Shown: piece by piece, positions 51,002 to 58,986 of the stretch
Layout of the letters: each line of letters starts with the position of its first letter
How positions within the stretch are numbered: position 1 is the first letter of the stretch
Assembly (NCBI RefSeq): GCF_004366595.1
Contig: NZ_SORE01000004.1
Coordinates: 1 to 64,000 of the forward strand
DNA: 64,000 nucleotides
DNA from: Paraburkholderia rhizosphaerae
Lineage (GTDB): Bacteria; Pseudomonadota; Gammaproteobacteria; Burkholderiales; Burkholderiaceae
Reading direction: 5' to 3'
The notes under the pieces: model-generated
Databases searched by the model: none
What the model saw: the letters and a program-made list of their open reading frames with translations, nothing else
Told to the model about the DNA's origin: nothing
Position numbers and translations under genes: made by a program

Positions 51002-51508
51002 TCAGCCGGAAAAGTGCTGCGAAACATTGAATGCGCCGGTTTCCAGATCCACTTCGGTGCGCAGGTACAGTGACAGCGGCATCGGCTGCGCCCACATCTG
51101 CGCGTCGATCCGGAAGTTCAGCGAGCGGCTGTCCATACGGGTGTCGTCGACGCCCACCGTGACCTGCACCGTGCTACCGATCAAGCGCGGCTCGAAATTC
51201 AGCAGCGCCGCGCGAATGCGGTTTTGCAGCACGCCGGCGTCGATGCCCGAGAGCGCGGCGCCCGCCAGATCGGGAATGCCGAAATTGAGCACCGAGTTGT
51301 CCACTTCCGGAAACTCGACCAGCTCCGCACTGCTCCATTGACGCGTGCAGTTGAGCAGCCACGCGATGTCGCGCGTCACGCATTCGCGCAAACGCGCGGC
51401 GGTAATCACACGCTGCTCGCGACTTTCGTCGGGCTGCTCCGGGTGCGGGTCGGTGAGCCGGTCGAGCAGCGACGGCTGCAAGCGCTCCTGCGGGGTGAGT
51501 TCGGCCAT
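51002..51508 (-). CDS. tssE: T6SS baseplate protein TssE
   Basis: This 168-residue TssE is a gp25-like protein that starts sheath polymerisation. The gp25 signature is clear: LRECVTRDIAWLLNCTRQWS, VLNFGIPDLAG, RIRAALLNFEPRLIGSTVQV and SLYLRTEVDLETG. The first residues PQERLQPSLLDRLTDPHPEQ match the usual opening. It lies between tagJ (13-base gap) and tssF (5-base gap). Length is normal. Confidence 0.95.
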   Translation of the reverse strand: MAELTPQERLQPSLLDRLTDPHPEQPDESREQRVITAARLRECVTRDIAWLLNCTRQWSSAELVEFPEVDNSVLNFGIPDLAGAALSGIDAGVLQNRIRAALLNFEPRLIGSTVQVTVGVDDTRMDSRSLNFRIDAQMWAQPMPLSLYLRTEVDLETGAFNVSQHFSG

Positions 51509-51521
51509 CGTGCGCTCCGTG

Positions 51522-52394
51522 TCAAAGCACGTCGAAGGTCAGCGTACGCACGTCGAGCAGCGGATATTCGCCGGCATCGGTCGCGAGCATGCGCTGGCCG
51601 CTGCCGATGAAGCAGTCGTCGCCGCTTCCGGTGCCGTTTTGCGGGCTGCTGCCGCTAGCGTTCGCGGCCCGGCAATCAGTCCAATCGGTACGCCGCGCGA
51701 GCATCAGCTGCGCATCGTCCGACTGCTCGCTGCCGTAGTAACGGCATGGCACGAAACCGACCGTCTCGCCGCCGTTGCGCCACGTGATCTGCGCGGGCGC
51801 CCAGATCGTGTCGCGCAGGTCGGTCGGGGCGTCGAAGCGCAATGCACTGAAGCGCGAGAACGGCACCCACGCGTAAGCGCCGTTGACGATCATTTCGAGG
51901 CAAGGGCCGAAACGCGAGTCCGCATCCGCGATCCATTCGAACGGTTCGCCGTCGATCGAACCGCGCACCGTCTCGGCCGCTTCGAACGCCTGCCCGCGCA
52001 GTTCGAGGGCCTGCGCGATATGCCCTTCGCGCAGCCACCGGAATGCTTGCAGCAACTGCGCGTGCCACTCCGACGGCTCGCCGATCAGCGTCGGATTGCC
52101 GCTGCCCGCGAACACCGCTGCGCGCTCACGCTCGCCGCGCAACGCGAGCTGATAGGCGCTCACCATCATTGCGTTGCGCGCATCGAGCTCACCGGCTACT
52201 TTCAGCTGGTTCTCCGCGCGCTCCCATTGGCCCATCAGTGCGAGCAGCTGGAACAGGAACACCCGCTTCGCAGGATCAGCGGGATGCTGCTTCACCTGCG
52301 CGCTCAGCGCTTGCATCGCGTCGCTCACGCGCGCTTGCCTGAGCAGCGTGTCGGCGCTGGCGGCTACAGTGGAAGATGTCACGTAAAGGGTCAC
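51522..52394 (-). CDS. tagJ: T6SS accessory protein TagJ (ImpE)
   Basis: This 290-residue ImpE-family protein binds the TssB amino helix and takes part in sheath handling in some T6SS classes. Tetratricopeptide-like helices start it (LLRQARVSDAMQALSAQVKQ, AENQLKVAGELDARNAMMVS), followed by the ImpE domain (FEWIADADSRFGPCLEMIVN, AYAWVPFSRFSALRFDAPTD, DTIWAPAQITWRNGG). The first codon is GTG with a weak ribosome binding site, and a second GTG lies four codons on, so the start is uncertain. It is separated from hcp by 135 bases that include a strong stem-loop. Confidence 0.9.
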   Translation of the reverse strand: MTLYVTSSTVAASADTLLRQARVSDAMQALSAQVKQHPADPAKRVFLFQLLALMGQWERAENQLKVAGELDARNAMMVSAYQLALRGERERAAVFAGSGNPTLIGEPSEWHAQLLQAFRWLREGHIAQALELRGQAFEAAETVRGSIDGEPFEWIADADSRFGPCLEMIVNGAYAWVPFSRFSALRFDAPTDLRDTIWAPAQITWRNGGETVGFVPCRYYGSEQSDDAQLMLARRTDWTDCRAANASGSSPQNGTGSGDDCFIGSGQRMLATDAGEYPLLDVRTLTFDVL

Positions 52395-52443
52395 GACAGG
52401 AAGTCCGAAGGGGTTCGCTGCAACGAAAAGAATGGGGCGCCGC

Positions 52444-52478
52444 CGGCCGGCATGCGATGCAAGGACGCATGACGGCCG
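52444..52478 (-). promoter_or_regulatory. Stem-loop between hcp and tagJ
   Basis: CGGCCG-G-CATGCG at 52444-52456 pairs with CGCATG-A-CGGCCG at 52466-52478, a 12-bp stem with one mismatch around a 9-base loop. A smaller hairpin (GACTCG/CGAGTC) is at 52502-52522. Neither has a T-run, so they may attenuate or stabilise the hcp mRNA instead of ending it fully. Confidence 0.55.
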
Positions 52479-52529
52479 CGGCGAAACCCGCTAACCCGGC
52501 TGACTCGTACGCCAGGCGAGTCGCGCGGT

Positions 52530-53033
52530 TTACTGCTTGGCGACCTGCTGGATGTCAAACGTGAAGTCCTTGGTGCCGCCGCTTGCCTTGCCCTCGTCGT
52601 CCTGCGGCTGGAACGAGTATTTGAACTTGCCGAAGTGCAGCGTCAGGCTCTCGGTAATGCGTTCGTCGCTACTGGCCGCGCCGGTGGACACCGACGTGAT
52701 CAGCACGCCTTCGCTCAGTTCGATCGTCAGAAAGTCGGTTTGCTGGCCAGTCGCATTGGTCACGTACAGGTACGCGTTATCGACGCGCGCGCCGGTGCAC
52801 ACCGCGTTCAGAATCGCGTTCGAGCAGCTGTCGACGTACTTCGTGATCGTGATGTCCTGAATGTTCGCCTTGCCGCCCGACGCATAGCCTGCTCCGGTGT
52901 GCAGATTGCCGGTGTTGCTGCAGCCCCATGCCCATGACACGATCGGTACTTCGTTCTTGTGCTTCGAATGGTTGGAAGCGCCTTGAATGGTCACCGCGCC
53001 GGTGCCGAATTTCACGTGCATATCGAATGCCAT
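52530..53033 (-). CDS. hcp: T6SS tube protein Hcp (TssD)
   Basis: This 167-residue Hcp forms hexameric rings of the inner tube and is itself secreted. It starts MAFDMHVKFG, then SNHSKHKNEVPIVSWAWGCS, and includes GGKANIQDITITKYVDSCSN and SVSTGAASSDERITESLTLH, the usual Hcp1 order. GAGGAGA precedes the ATG. It follows tssC by 36 bases. Two stem-loops after the gene could explain higher expression of hcp than of the downstream baseplate genes, as is usual for tube proteins. Confidence 0.96.
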   Translation of the reverse strand: MAFDMHVKFGTGAVTIQGASNHSKHKNEVPIVSWAWGCSNTGNLHTGAGYASGGKANIQDITITKYVDSCSNAILNAVCTGARVDNAYLYVTNATGQQTDFLTIELSEGVLITSVSTGAASSDERITESLTLHFGKFKYSFQPQDDEGKASGGTKDFTFDIQQVAKQ

Positions 53034-53069
53034 TTCACATCTCTCCTCGTTTGCGGGTAGGTTCGCGAA

Positions 53070-54581
53070 TTACGCGGCTTTCGCCGACGGCAAGCGGGAC
53101 ACGAGCCGCAACGATGCGGTCAGTCCCTCCAGCTGGTAATGCGGTTTCAGGAAAAACTTCGACGTGTAGTAGCCAGGGTTGCCCTCGACCTCCTCGACCA
53201 CCACCTGCGCGGCCGCGAGCGGCTTGCGCGCCTTGGTTTCCTCGCTCGAGTTCACCGGGTCGCCGTCGACGTAGTTCATCACCCAGTTCGACAGCCAGTT
53301 CTCCATCTGCTCGCGGGTGCTGAACGAGCCAATCTTGTCGCGCACGATGCACTTCAGGTAATGCGCGAAACGGCAGCACGCGAACATGTACGGCAAGCGC
53401 GCGGACAGGTTCGAATTGGCGGTCGCGGCCGGGTCGTCGTATTCCTCGGGTTTCGCGACCGACTGCGCGCCGATAAACGCGGCCACGTCGGAATTCTTGC
53501 GATGCACGAGCGGCATCAGGCCCATCTTGTCGAGCTCCGCCGAGCGCCGGTCGGTAATCGCAATCTCGGTCGGGCACTTCATGTCGACACCGCCGTCGTC
53601 GCTCGGGAACGTATGCACCGGCAGGTTCTCCACCGCGCCGCCCGACTCGACGCCGCGAATCCGCGTGCACCAGCCGTAGAACTTGAACGAGCGGTTGATG
53701 TTCACCGCCATCGAATACGCTGCGTTCTGCCACGTGTACTTCGATGAATCCGCGCCCTCGGTGTCTTCCTCGAAGTCGAATTCGTCGACCGGATCGGTTC
53801 TCGAGCCATACGGCAGCCGCGCGAGCGTGCGCGGCATGGTCAGCGCGAGGTACTTCGCGTCGTCCATTTCACGCAGCGAACGCCAGCCCGCGTAATCGGG
53901 GGTCGTGAAGATCATCGACAGGTCGCGCGGGTTGGACAGCTCGTTCCAGTTCTCCATGCCGAGCAGATTTGAATCGGCCGCTGATATGAATGGCGCGTGC
54001 GCCGACGCGGCGATCTGCGAAATGCCGCGCAGCAGCTCGACGTCCTGCGGGCTATGGTCGAAGTAGTAGTCGCCGATCAGGCAACCGTAAGGCTCGCCGC
54101 CCAACTGGCCGTACTCCTCTTCATAGACCTTCTTGAACACCGGGCTCTGGTCCCATGCAATGCCTTTGAAGCGCTTGAGGTTCTTCGCGAGATCCTTCTT
54201 CGAAATATTGAACACGCGGATCTTCAGCATCGGATCGGTTTCAGTGTTCGTCACCAGATGATGCAGCCCGCGCCATGCGCCCTCGAGCTTCTGGAAGTCC
54301 GCGTGATGCATGATCTGGTTCAGCTGTTCGCTAAGCTTGCGGTCGAGTTCGGCCACGTACGCATTGATGGTTTGCGTGACATCGTCCGACACGATGTGCG
54401 AGTGGCTTAGCACCTGCTCGGCTAGCGTGCGCACGGCCGCTTCGACTTCTTCCCGCGCGCGCTCGGTTTTCGGTTTGAAGGCTTTCGTCAGCAGTGCGGC
54501 GAAATCGCCACTGCCGGCTTCGGTCGCTTGCGCGAGGGGGGCGTTGTCGGCTTGCTTGTCGGTGTCCATGGTCTGTCTCAT
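53070..54581 (-). CDS. tssC: T6SS sheath protein TssC (large subunit)
   Basis: This 503-residue TssC (VipB) forms the contractile sheath with TssB. Family blocks include LEGAWRGLHHLVTNTETDPM, RVFNISKKDLAKNLKRFKGI and GEPYGCLIGDYYFDHSPQDV, ending with LEGLTASLRLVSRLP. The first ATG forms an ATGA overlap with the tssB stop (54578-54581) and is chosen for that reason; a second ATG four codons on (54569) gives the alternative start MDTDKQ. The motifs and length are standard for the family. Confidence 0.95.
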   Translation of the reverse strand: MRQTMDTDKQADNAPLAQATEAGSGDFAALLTKAFKPKTERAREEVEAAVRTLAEQVLSHSHIVSDDVTQTINAYVAELDRKLSEQLNQIMHHADFQKLEGAWRGLHHLVTNTETDPMLKIRVFNISKKDLAKNLKRFKGIAWDQSPVFKKVYEEEYGQLGGEPYGCLIGDYYFDHSPQDVELLRGISQIAASAHAPFISAADSNLLGMENWNELSNPRDLSMIFTTPDYAGWRSLREMDDAKYLALTMPRTLARLPYGSRTDPVDEFDFEEDTEGADSSKYTWQNAAYSMAVNINRSFKFYGWCTRIRGVESGGAVENLPVHTFPSDDGGVDMKCPTEIAITDRRSAELDKMGLMPLVHRKNSDVAAFIGAQSVAKPEEYDDPAATANSNLSARLPYMFACCRFAHYLKCIVRDKIGSFSTREQMENWLSNWVMNYVDGDPVNSSEETKARKPLAAAQVVVEEVEGNPGYYTSKFFLKPHYQLEGLTASLRLVSRLPSAKAA

Positions 54582-55105
54582 TCGTGGTCGGGTTCGGCGT
54601 CGCCGTCAGCAGGCTTCGGCGCGCAGGCGAGCGACTGAAGCAGCGCGGGGTCCTTGATCGCCTCCGCAATCAGCTTTTCCGCGCCCGCCTTGCCGTCCAG
54701 ATAGGTGCCGAGGTTCGCGAGCTGCGTGCGCGCTTCGAGCAGCTTCGCGAGCGAGTCGACCTTGCGCGCGACGGCGGCCGGAGAAAAGTCGTCCATGCTG
54801 TCGAACGTGATATCCACTTCGAGCCGGCCTTCGCCGGTGAGCGTGTTCGCCACCGTGAAGTTCACACGCGGCTTCATCGCCTGCATGCGCTGGTCGAAGT
54901 TGTCGACGTCGACCTCGAGCGCCTTGCGTTCTTCAATCGGCGGCAAATCGCCGCCATTCGCGCCCGACAGATCCGACATCACGCCCATCACGAATGGAAT
55001 CTGGATCATCTTCTGGGCGCCGTACAACTCGACGTCGTACTCGATCTGCACGCGCGGCGCCCGGTTGCGCGCGATGAATTTCTGACTGCTCTGCCTCGTG
55101 GCCAT
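54578..55105 (-). CDS. tssB: T6SS sheath protein TssB (small subunit)
   Basis: This 175-residue TssB (VipA) pairs with TssC. It reads QKFIARNRAPRVQIEYDVEL, KMIQIPFVMGVMSDLSG, ERKALEVDVDNFDQRMQAMK and RLEVDITFDSMDDFSP, in the usual order. AAGGAG lies 8 bases before the ATG at 55105, so the longer frame starting 13 codons earlier is rejected. It is the first gene of the leftward T6SS operon, so the main promoter should lie in 55106-55436. Confidence 0.95.
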   Translation of the reverse strand: MATRQSSQKFIARNRAPRVQIEYDVELYGAQKMIQIPFVMGVMSDLSGANGGDLPPIEERKALEVDVDNFDQRMQAMKPRVNFTVANTLTGEGRLEVDITFDSMDDFSPAAVARKVDSLAKLLEARTQLANLGTYLDGKAGAEKLIAEAIKDPALLQSLACAPKPADGDAEPDHE

Positions 55106-55436
55106 GTGCTGTCTCCTTTGAAAGAAAGGGTCCTGGAGAGACATAAGGTGACGTAAATGAAAGGGGATCGAACTTGTGCGACGACCTGTTCAGTTGCCGT
55201 TCGCTACACAGAACATTTGGACGCCCCGTGATATTCCCTCATTGAATAAGGTGCTCATACATCGCTACCGAACACAGGTCGCAACCGATGTCGCATGCGA
55301 GAAATAAATTTCCGTGCGGCGATGCGAAGTGCGGAATAAGAGCGCGAGCATGACTGTTGTGTCGTTACGCTGCACACCCCCGTGCGCGCAAATCTTGATG
55401 ACGTGCCGAATGTTTTCCGTCAGACCACTCGTTCGA
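55106..55436. other. Divergent region upstream of tssB and FecR-like gene
   Basis: No gene is supported in these 331 bases. The stretch 55220-55320 is richer in A and T than its neighbours and is the likely promoter zone for the leftward tss operon and the rightward signalling genes. No convincing sigma-54 site or clear palindrome was found. Confidence 0.45.
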
Positions 55437-56393
55437 ATGATGTTCAAAGTATCGAACCGTTATGCATCGCGACTCGCGGGGCTCGGGTTAATCGCCATTG
55501 CGTCGCAGGCGCACGCGAGCTGGACGCTCACGCAGGCAGATGCGCATGCAACGACCATTCACGACACCTCTGTATACGAGGCCGATGTCGGACAGCGCTT
55601 CGCCAGCAACGATATCGTCGAAACGGCGAGCGCCGCGGGCCTGCAGATTCAGAACGATTCAGGCGACGTGGCCGCGCTCGGACCCGGCACGCGCGTGCTG
55701 CTCGCGCGCGATGCGCATATCGCGCTACTGCAAGGCTGGATGAAGTTGCTGCACGGATGCGGTGGCGCCGATTGCACGGCGCCCGTCATCGAGACGCAAC
55801 GCGGGCGATATACGCCGGGCGTCAATGCGGCGATCGTTATCGCGGCGTCGCCGCCAGGATACGACGATGCGGATGCGCTCTTTTGCGAAAGCGGCTCGGT
55901 GTCCGTACTGCCGCCGGCGAATGTGCGCGGCAAGCCCGCGGCCATTCAACTATCGGCGAACCAGTTCATCGCGCGCCGCGCGTCGGGTCCATCGACGGGT
56001 GTCGCGCCGCGTCCGGATGCGGCGTTTCTTGCCGCGATGCCCGTGGCGTTTCGCGATGCACTGCATCTATTACCGGCTCCGAAGGTCGTGCACGACAAAC
56101 CTTCCGAAACCACGCGGCCTGTCAGTTACGACGACGTGTCGGACTGGCTGCAGAGTTCGCTTGGCGTGCGCACACAACCAGGCACGCGTTTTACGGACCG
56201 GTTTCGCCCGCGGCTGTCGGACGCCGCGTTTCGACATGACATCGATCAGCATCTGGGCACGTTGCCGGAGTGGCGCGCGCTGCTCTATCCGCCGCCGCCC
56301 CGGACCGTGAAAGCGCCGGGGCAAAACGCGACGCCGCGCAGCGCCGCTTCCAGCGTGCCTTCCGTTTACCGTTCAATGTTCCTGCGCCCATGA
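55437..56393 (+). CDS. FecR-like exported protein
   Basis: This 318-residue protein starts with a signal peptide (YASRLAGLGLIAIASQAHAS). It has a FecR-type domain at about residues 50-200: VGQRFASNDIVETASAAGLQ, GDVAALGPGTRVLLARDAHI and ALLQGWMKLLHG. FecR domains occur in periplasmic sensors and signalling proteins. The carboxyl part (LGTLPEWRALLYPPPP) has no recognised domain. Start choice is uncertain: paired ATGs at 55437 and 55440 suit the signal peptide, but others lie upstream. It overlaps the next gene by four bases (ATGA at 56390-56393), so it shares an operon with the DUF3365 sensor and kinase. Confidence 0.78.
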   Translation: MMFKVSNRYASRLAGLGLIAIASQAHASWTLTQADAHATTIHDTSVYEADVGQRFASNDIVETASAAGLQIQNDSGDVAALGPGTRVLLARDAHIALLQGWMKLLHGCGGADCTAPVIETQRGRYTPGVNAAIVIAASPPGYDDADALFCESGSVSVLPPANVRGKPAAIQLSANQFIARRASGPSTGVAPRPDAAFLAAMPVAFRDALHLLPAPKVVHDKPSETTRPVSYDDVSDWLQSSLGVRTQPGTRFTDRFRPRLSDAAFRHDIDQHLGTLPEWRALLYPPPPRTVKAPGQNATPRSAASSVPSVYRSMFLRP

Positions 56394-57280
56394 AGCTGTC
56401 ACTCGCGATCAAATTCAATCTGGTGTTCATCACGATGTTCGCGATCGGACTCGTCGCCGCGGGCATTGTCGCGGACCGTGTGCTGCAGCAGCAGGCGCTC
56501 GACGCAACACGTCACGACGCGGATGTGCTGGCGAGCGCGGCAAGCGCGATGCAGAACTACACCGCGAAGCACATCACGCCGCTGCTGGCCACGCAAATCA
56601 AGTACTCGTTCGTGCCGGAGTCGGTGCCGGCGTTTTCAGCGATCGAAATGCTGAACACGTTGCAAAGCGCGTTCCCGAACTTTTCGTATAAGTCGGCGAT
56701 GCTGAACCCCACCAATCCGCGTGATCGCCCCACCGATTGGGAAACAGAAGTGATCGGGCATCTGCACGATCATCCGCAGTTAAAGGAAATCACCGGACAG
56801 CGTCGCACCCCGGGCGGCGAGCATTTGCTGTTTCTCGCGCGCCCGAGCCGCATTACCGATGCCGCCTGCCTGCAATGCCACAGCACGCCGTCCGCCGCGC
56901 CGCGCACGATGCTCGACAAGTACGGCCCTGCGAACGGCTTCGGCTGGACGATGAACGACGTGATCGGCGCCGAGTTCGTGTCGGTGCCGATGTCGCAATC
57001 GATTGCGCGCGGCCGCGCGGTATGGCGCAGCTTTATGGCGTCGTTGACCGTGGTGTTCGTCGTCGTGCTCGTCGTGTTGAACGTGATGGTGCATTTTCTT
57101 GTCACGCGGCGTTTGCAGGCACTGTCTCGCGCAGCCGATGAAGTGAGCCTCGGCAAGCTCGACGGCGTGGAACTGCCGACCGGCGGCGGCGATGAAATCG
57201 CGTCGCTGGCCGTGTCGTTCGGACGGATGCGCACGAGCCTCGTCGCCGCGTTCGAAATTCTCGACGAACCGAAACCCTGA
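56390..57280 (+). CDS. Membrane sensor with DUF3365 and HAMP domains
   Basis: This 296-residue protein has an amino-terminal membrane segment (FNLVFITMFAIGLVAAGIVA), a periplasmic DUF3365 (Tll0287-like) domain at about 30-195, and a second segment (SFMASLTVVFVVVLVVLNVM) followed by a HAMP linker (RRLQALSRAADEVSLGKLDG). The periplasmic part carries CLQCH at about residue 163, a CxxCH motif for covalent c-type haem. Such proteins are thought to be redox or gas sensors. There is no output domain after HAMP; it ends at EPKP, so the neighbouring kinase may provide the output. The next gene starts 23 bases later. Confidence 0.85.
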   Translation: MKLSLAIKFNLVFITMFAIGLVAAGIVADRVLQQQALDATRHDADVLASAASAMQNYTAKHITPLLATQIKYSFVPESVPAFSAIEMLNTLQSAFPNFSYKSAMLNPTNPRDRPTDWETEVIGHLHDHPQLKEITGQRRTPGGEHLLFLARPSRITDAACLQCHSTPSAAPRTMLDKYGPANGFGWTMNDVIGAEFVSVPMSQSIARGRAVWRSFMASLTVVFVVVLVVLNVMVHFLVTRRLQALSRAADEVSLGKLDGVELPTGGGDEIASLAVSFGRMRTSLVAAFEILDEPKP

Positions 57281-57303
57281 GCGAGGCGCGACGCGTCCCC
57301 GTC

Positions 57304-58842
57304 ATGATCTGGCAACCGGAATCGCTGCCGCGGCAGATTGGCCGCTACCGCGTCGAGCGTGTGCTTGGGCGCGGTGCGATGGGGGTGGTCTATCTGGCCA
57401 CCGATCCGCACATCCAGCGGCACGTCGCGCTGAAGACGATCCGCACCGAGCTGCTGCGTGACGGGTTAGCGGGCCCAGCCAGCGTCGCCGATGCGCAATT
57501 GCCGGAGCGTTTCGTCAATGAAGCTCGCGCGGCCGGACGGCTCGCGCATCCGCATATCGTCGCCGTGTTCGATTACGGTGAGGCGGACGGCGCTGCCTTT
57601 ATCGCACTCGAGTATGTGCGCGGCGAGAGTCTTGCTGAGCGGCTCGCGCACCATGCGCAAAGCGCAACCACGATGCCGCTCGCACGCGCACTCGTCTGGT
57701 TCGCGCAACTGCTGGACGCGCTTGCGTACGCGCACGAACTCGGCGTGATCCATCGCGACATCAAGCCGGCCAATCTGATGATCGCGCAGCGCGGCGAATG
57801 CAAGGTCACCGACTTCGGCATCGCGCAGCTCGATACGTCACGGCTCACGCGTGCAGGAATGATGATCGGCACGCCGAGCTATATGTCGCCGGAGCAGTTT
57901 TCGGGCGAACCGATCGATGCGCGCAGCGATCTCTTTTCCGCCGGTGTCGTGCTTCATGAAATCCTGACCGGCGTGTGTCCGTTCACCGGCACCGCTGCCG
58001 CGGTAATGCAGCAGGTGCTCAATGAGATGCCGCCAGCGCCGTCTCAACGGGTGGCCGGCGTGCCGCCGGAGCTCGATGCGATGGTGTTGAAGGCGCTCGC
58101 GAAGCGGCCCGATGATCGTTATGCGTCCGCGCAAAGCTGGCGCGTCGCGCTGCTGACGCTGCTCGATTCGCTGACGGCCGCCGACGATCCGGATCGCACG
58201 GTGCTGGTCGCGCCGCTTACGCGCGCCGCGCTCGCCCCCCCGCAGCCGCCATCCGCCGCGCGTGTCGCGACTGCTGAGACGACCGCGCCCGGCGGTGTCA
58301 TAGCGGGCGCTGCCGGTCATTGGCCGCCGGAACTGCTCGCACAACTCGAGCAACGTCTGGCGAGCTATGTCGGACCGGTCGCGACCCGGTTGATACGGCG
58401 CGCGGCCGCGCAGGCAAGCGACTCGCAGACGTTGTCCGCACAGCTTGCCCGGCATTTGCCCGACGACGCAGCGCGGCGCGAATTCGACGCGTTGCTTGCG
58501 CGTCATGCCGCGCAAGCCAACGCGACATCGGCGGCGGGTTCGGTGCGGGCCGCGGGGGCGGCGGTGTCAGGTGGTGGCGTGGTTGGGGGCTCGGGTAGCG
58601 CGGCCGGTGGTGCAATGGTCAGCGCGCCGCCAGCCCGAGCCGGCGTGCCACTCGATCCGCAACGGATCGATGCTGCCGCGCGCCGCCTTGCAAGCCATAT
58701 CGGACCGATCGCGCGTATCGTCGCGGCGCGGGCCGCACGCGGCGCCGATGCGGCGACCTTCCATGCACGGCTTGCGGATGCGTTGCCGGCTACCGCCGAC
58801 AAGGCCGCGTTTCTGCGCGAACTGGATGACTCTTCGGGTTGA
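57304..58842 (+). CDS. Ser/Thr protein kinase with duplicated C-terminal module
   Basis: This 512-residue soluble kinase has an intact catalytic domain at about residues 14-270: LGRGAMGVVYLATDP, VALKTI, ALEYVRGESL, IHRDIKPANLMIA, TDFGIAQLD and GTPSYMSPEQFSGEP. All catalytic residues are present, unlike the HSD loop of PpkA. After a linker come two copies of a small helical module, at about 345-395 (RLASYVGPVATRLIRRAAAQ) and 455-505 (RLASHIGPIARIVAARAARG). The module (DUF8082-type, from memory) is typical of kinases in proteobacteria. No membrane segment is present. It ends the FecR-DUF3365-kinase operon, so it may relay a haem-sensor signal. Confidence 0.92.
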   Translation: MIWQPESLPRQIGRYRVERVLGRGAMGVVYLATDPHIQRHVALKTIRTELLRDGLAGPASVADAQLPERFVNEARAAGRLAHPHIVAVFDYGEADGAAFIALEYVRGESLAERLAHHAQSATTMPLARALVWFAQLLDALAYAHELGVIHRDIKPANLMIAQRGECKVTDFGIAQLDTSRLTRAGMMIGTPSYMSPEQFSGEPIDARSDLFSAGVVLHEILTGVCPFTGTAAAVMQQVLNEMPPAPSQRVAGVPPELDAMVLKALAKRPDDRYASAQSWRVALLTLLDSLTAADDPDRTVLVAPLTRAALAPPQPPSAARVATAETTAPGGVIAGAAGHWPPELLAQLEQRLASYVGPVATRLIRRAAAQASDSQTLSAQLARHLPDDAARREFDALLARHAAQANATSAAGSVRAAGAAVSGGGVVGGSGSAAGGAMVSAPPARAGVPLDPQRIDAAARRLASHIGPIARIVAARAARGADAATFHARLADALPATADKAAFLRELDDSSG

Positions 58843-58986
58843 TCGCAGCGTGCGAACTTGCACGCGCAACATTGCGCGTGGCTCGTGGCACACAACGTCG
58901 AGACGACAACGCGCACGCCGGATCAGCCGGATGAGCCGCCATAGCGCCAGGTATCAGCGCTCGCTTGAACCGCCGGTCGCACTGCG

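Noticed and set aside
55106..55436. A sigma-54 promoter for the T6SS operon
   Set aside because: No GG-N10-GC pair of the right spacing was found. CGTGCC near 55403 lacks its partner at the right distance.
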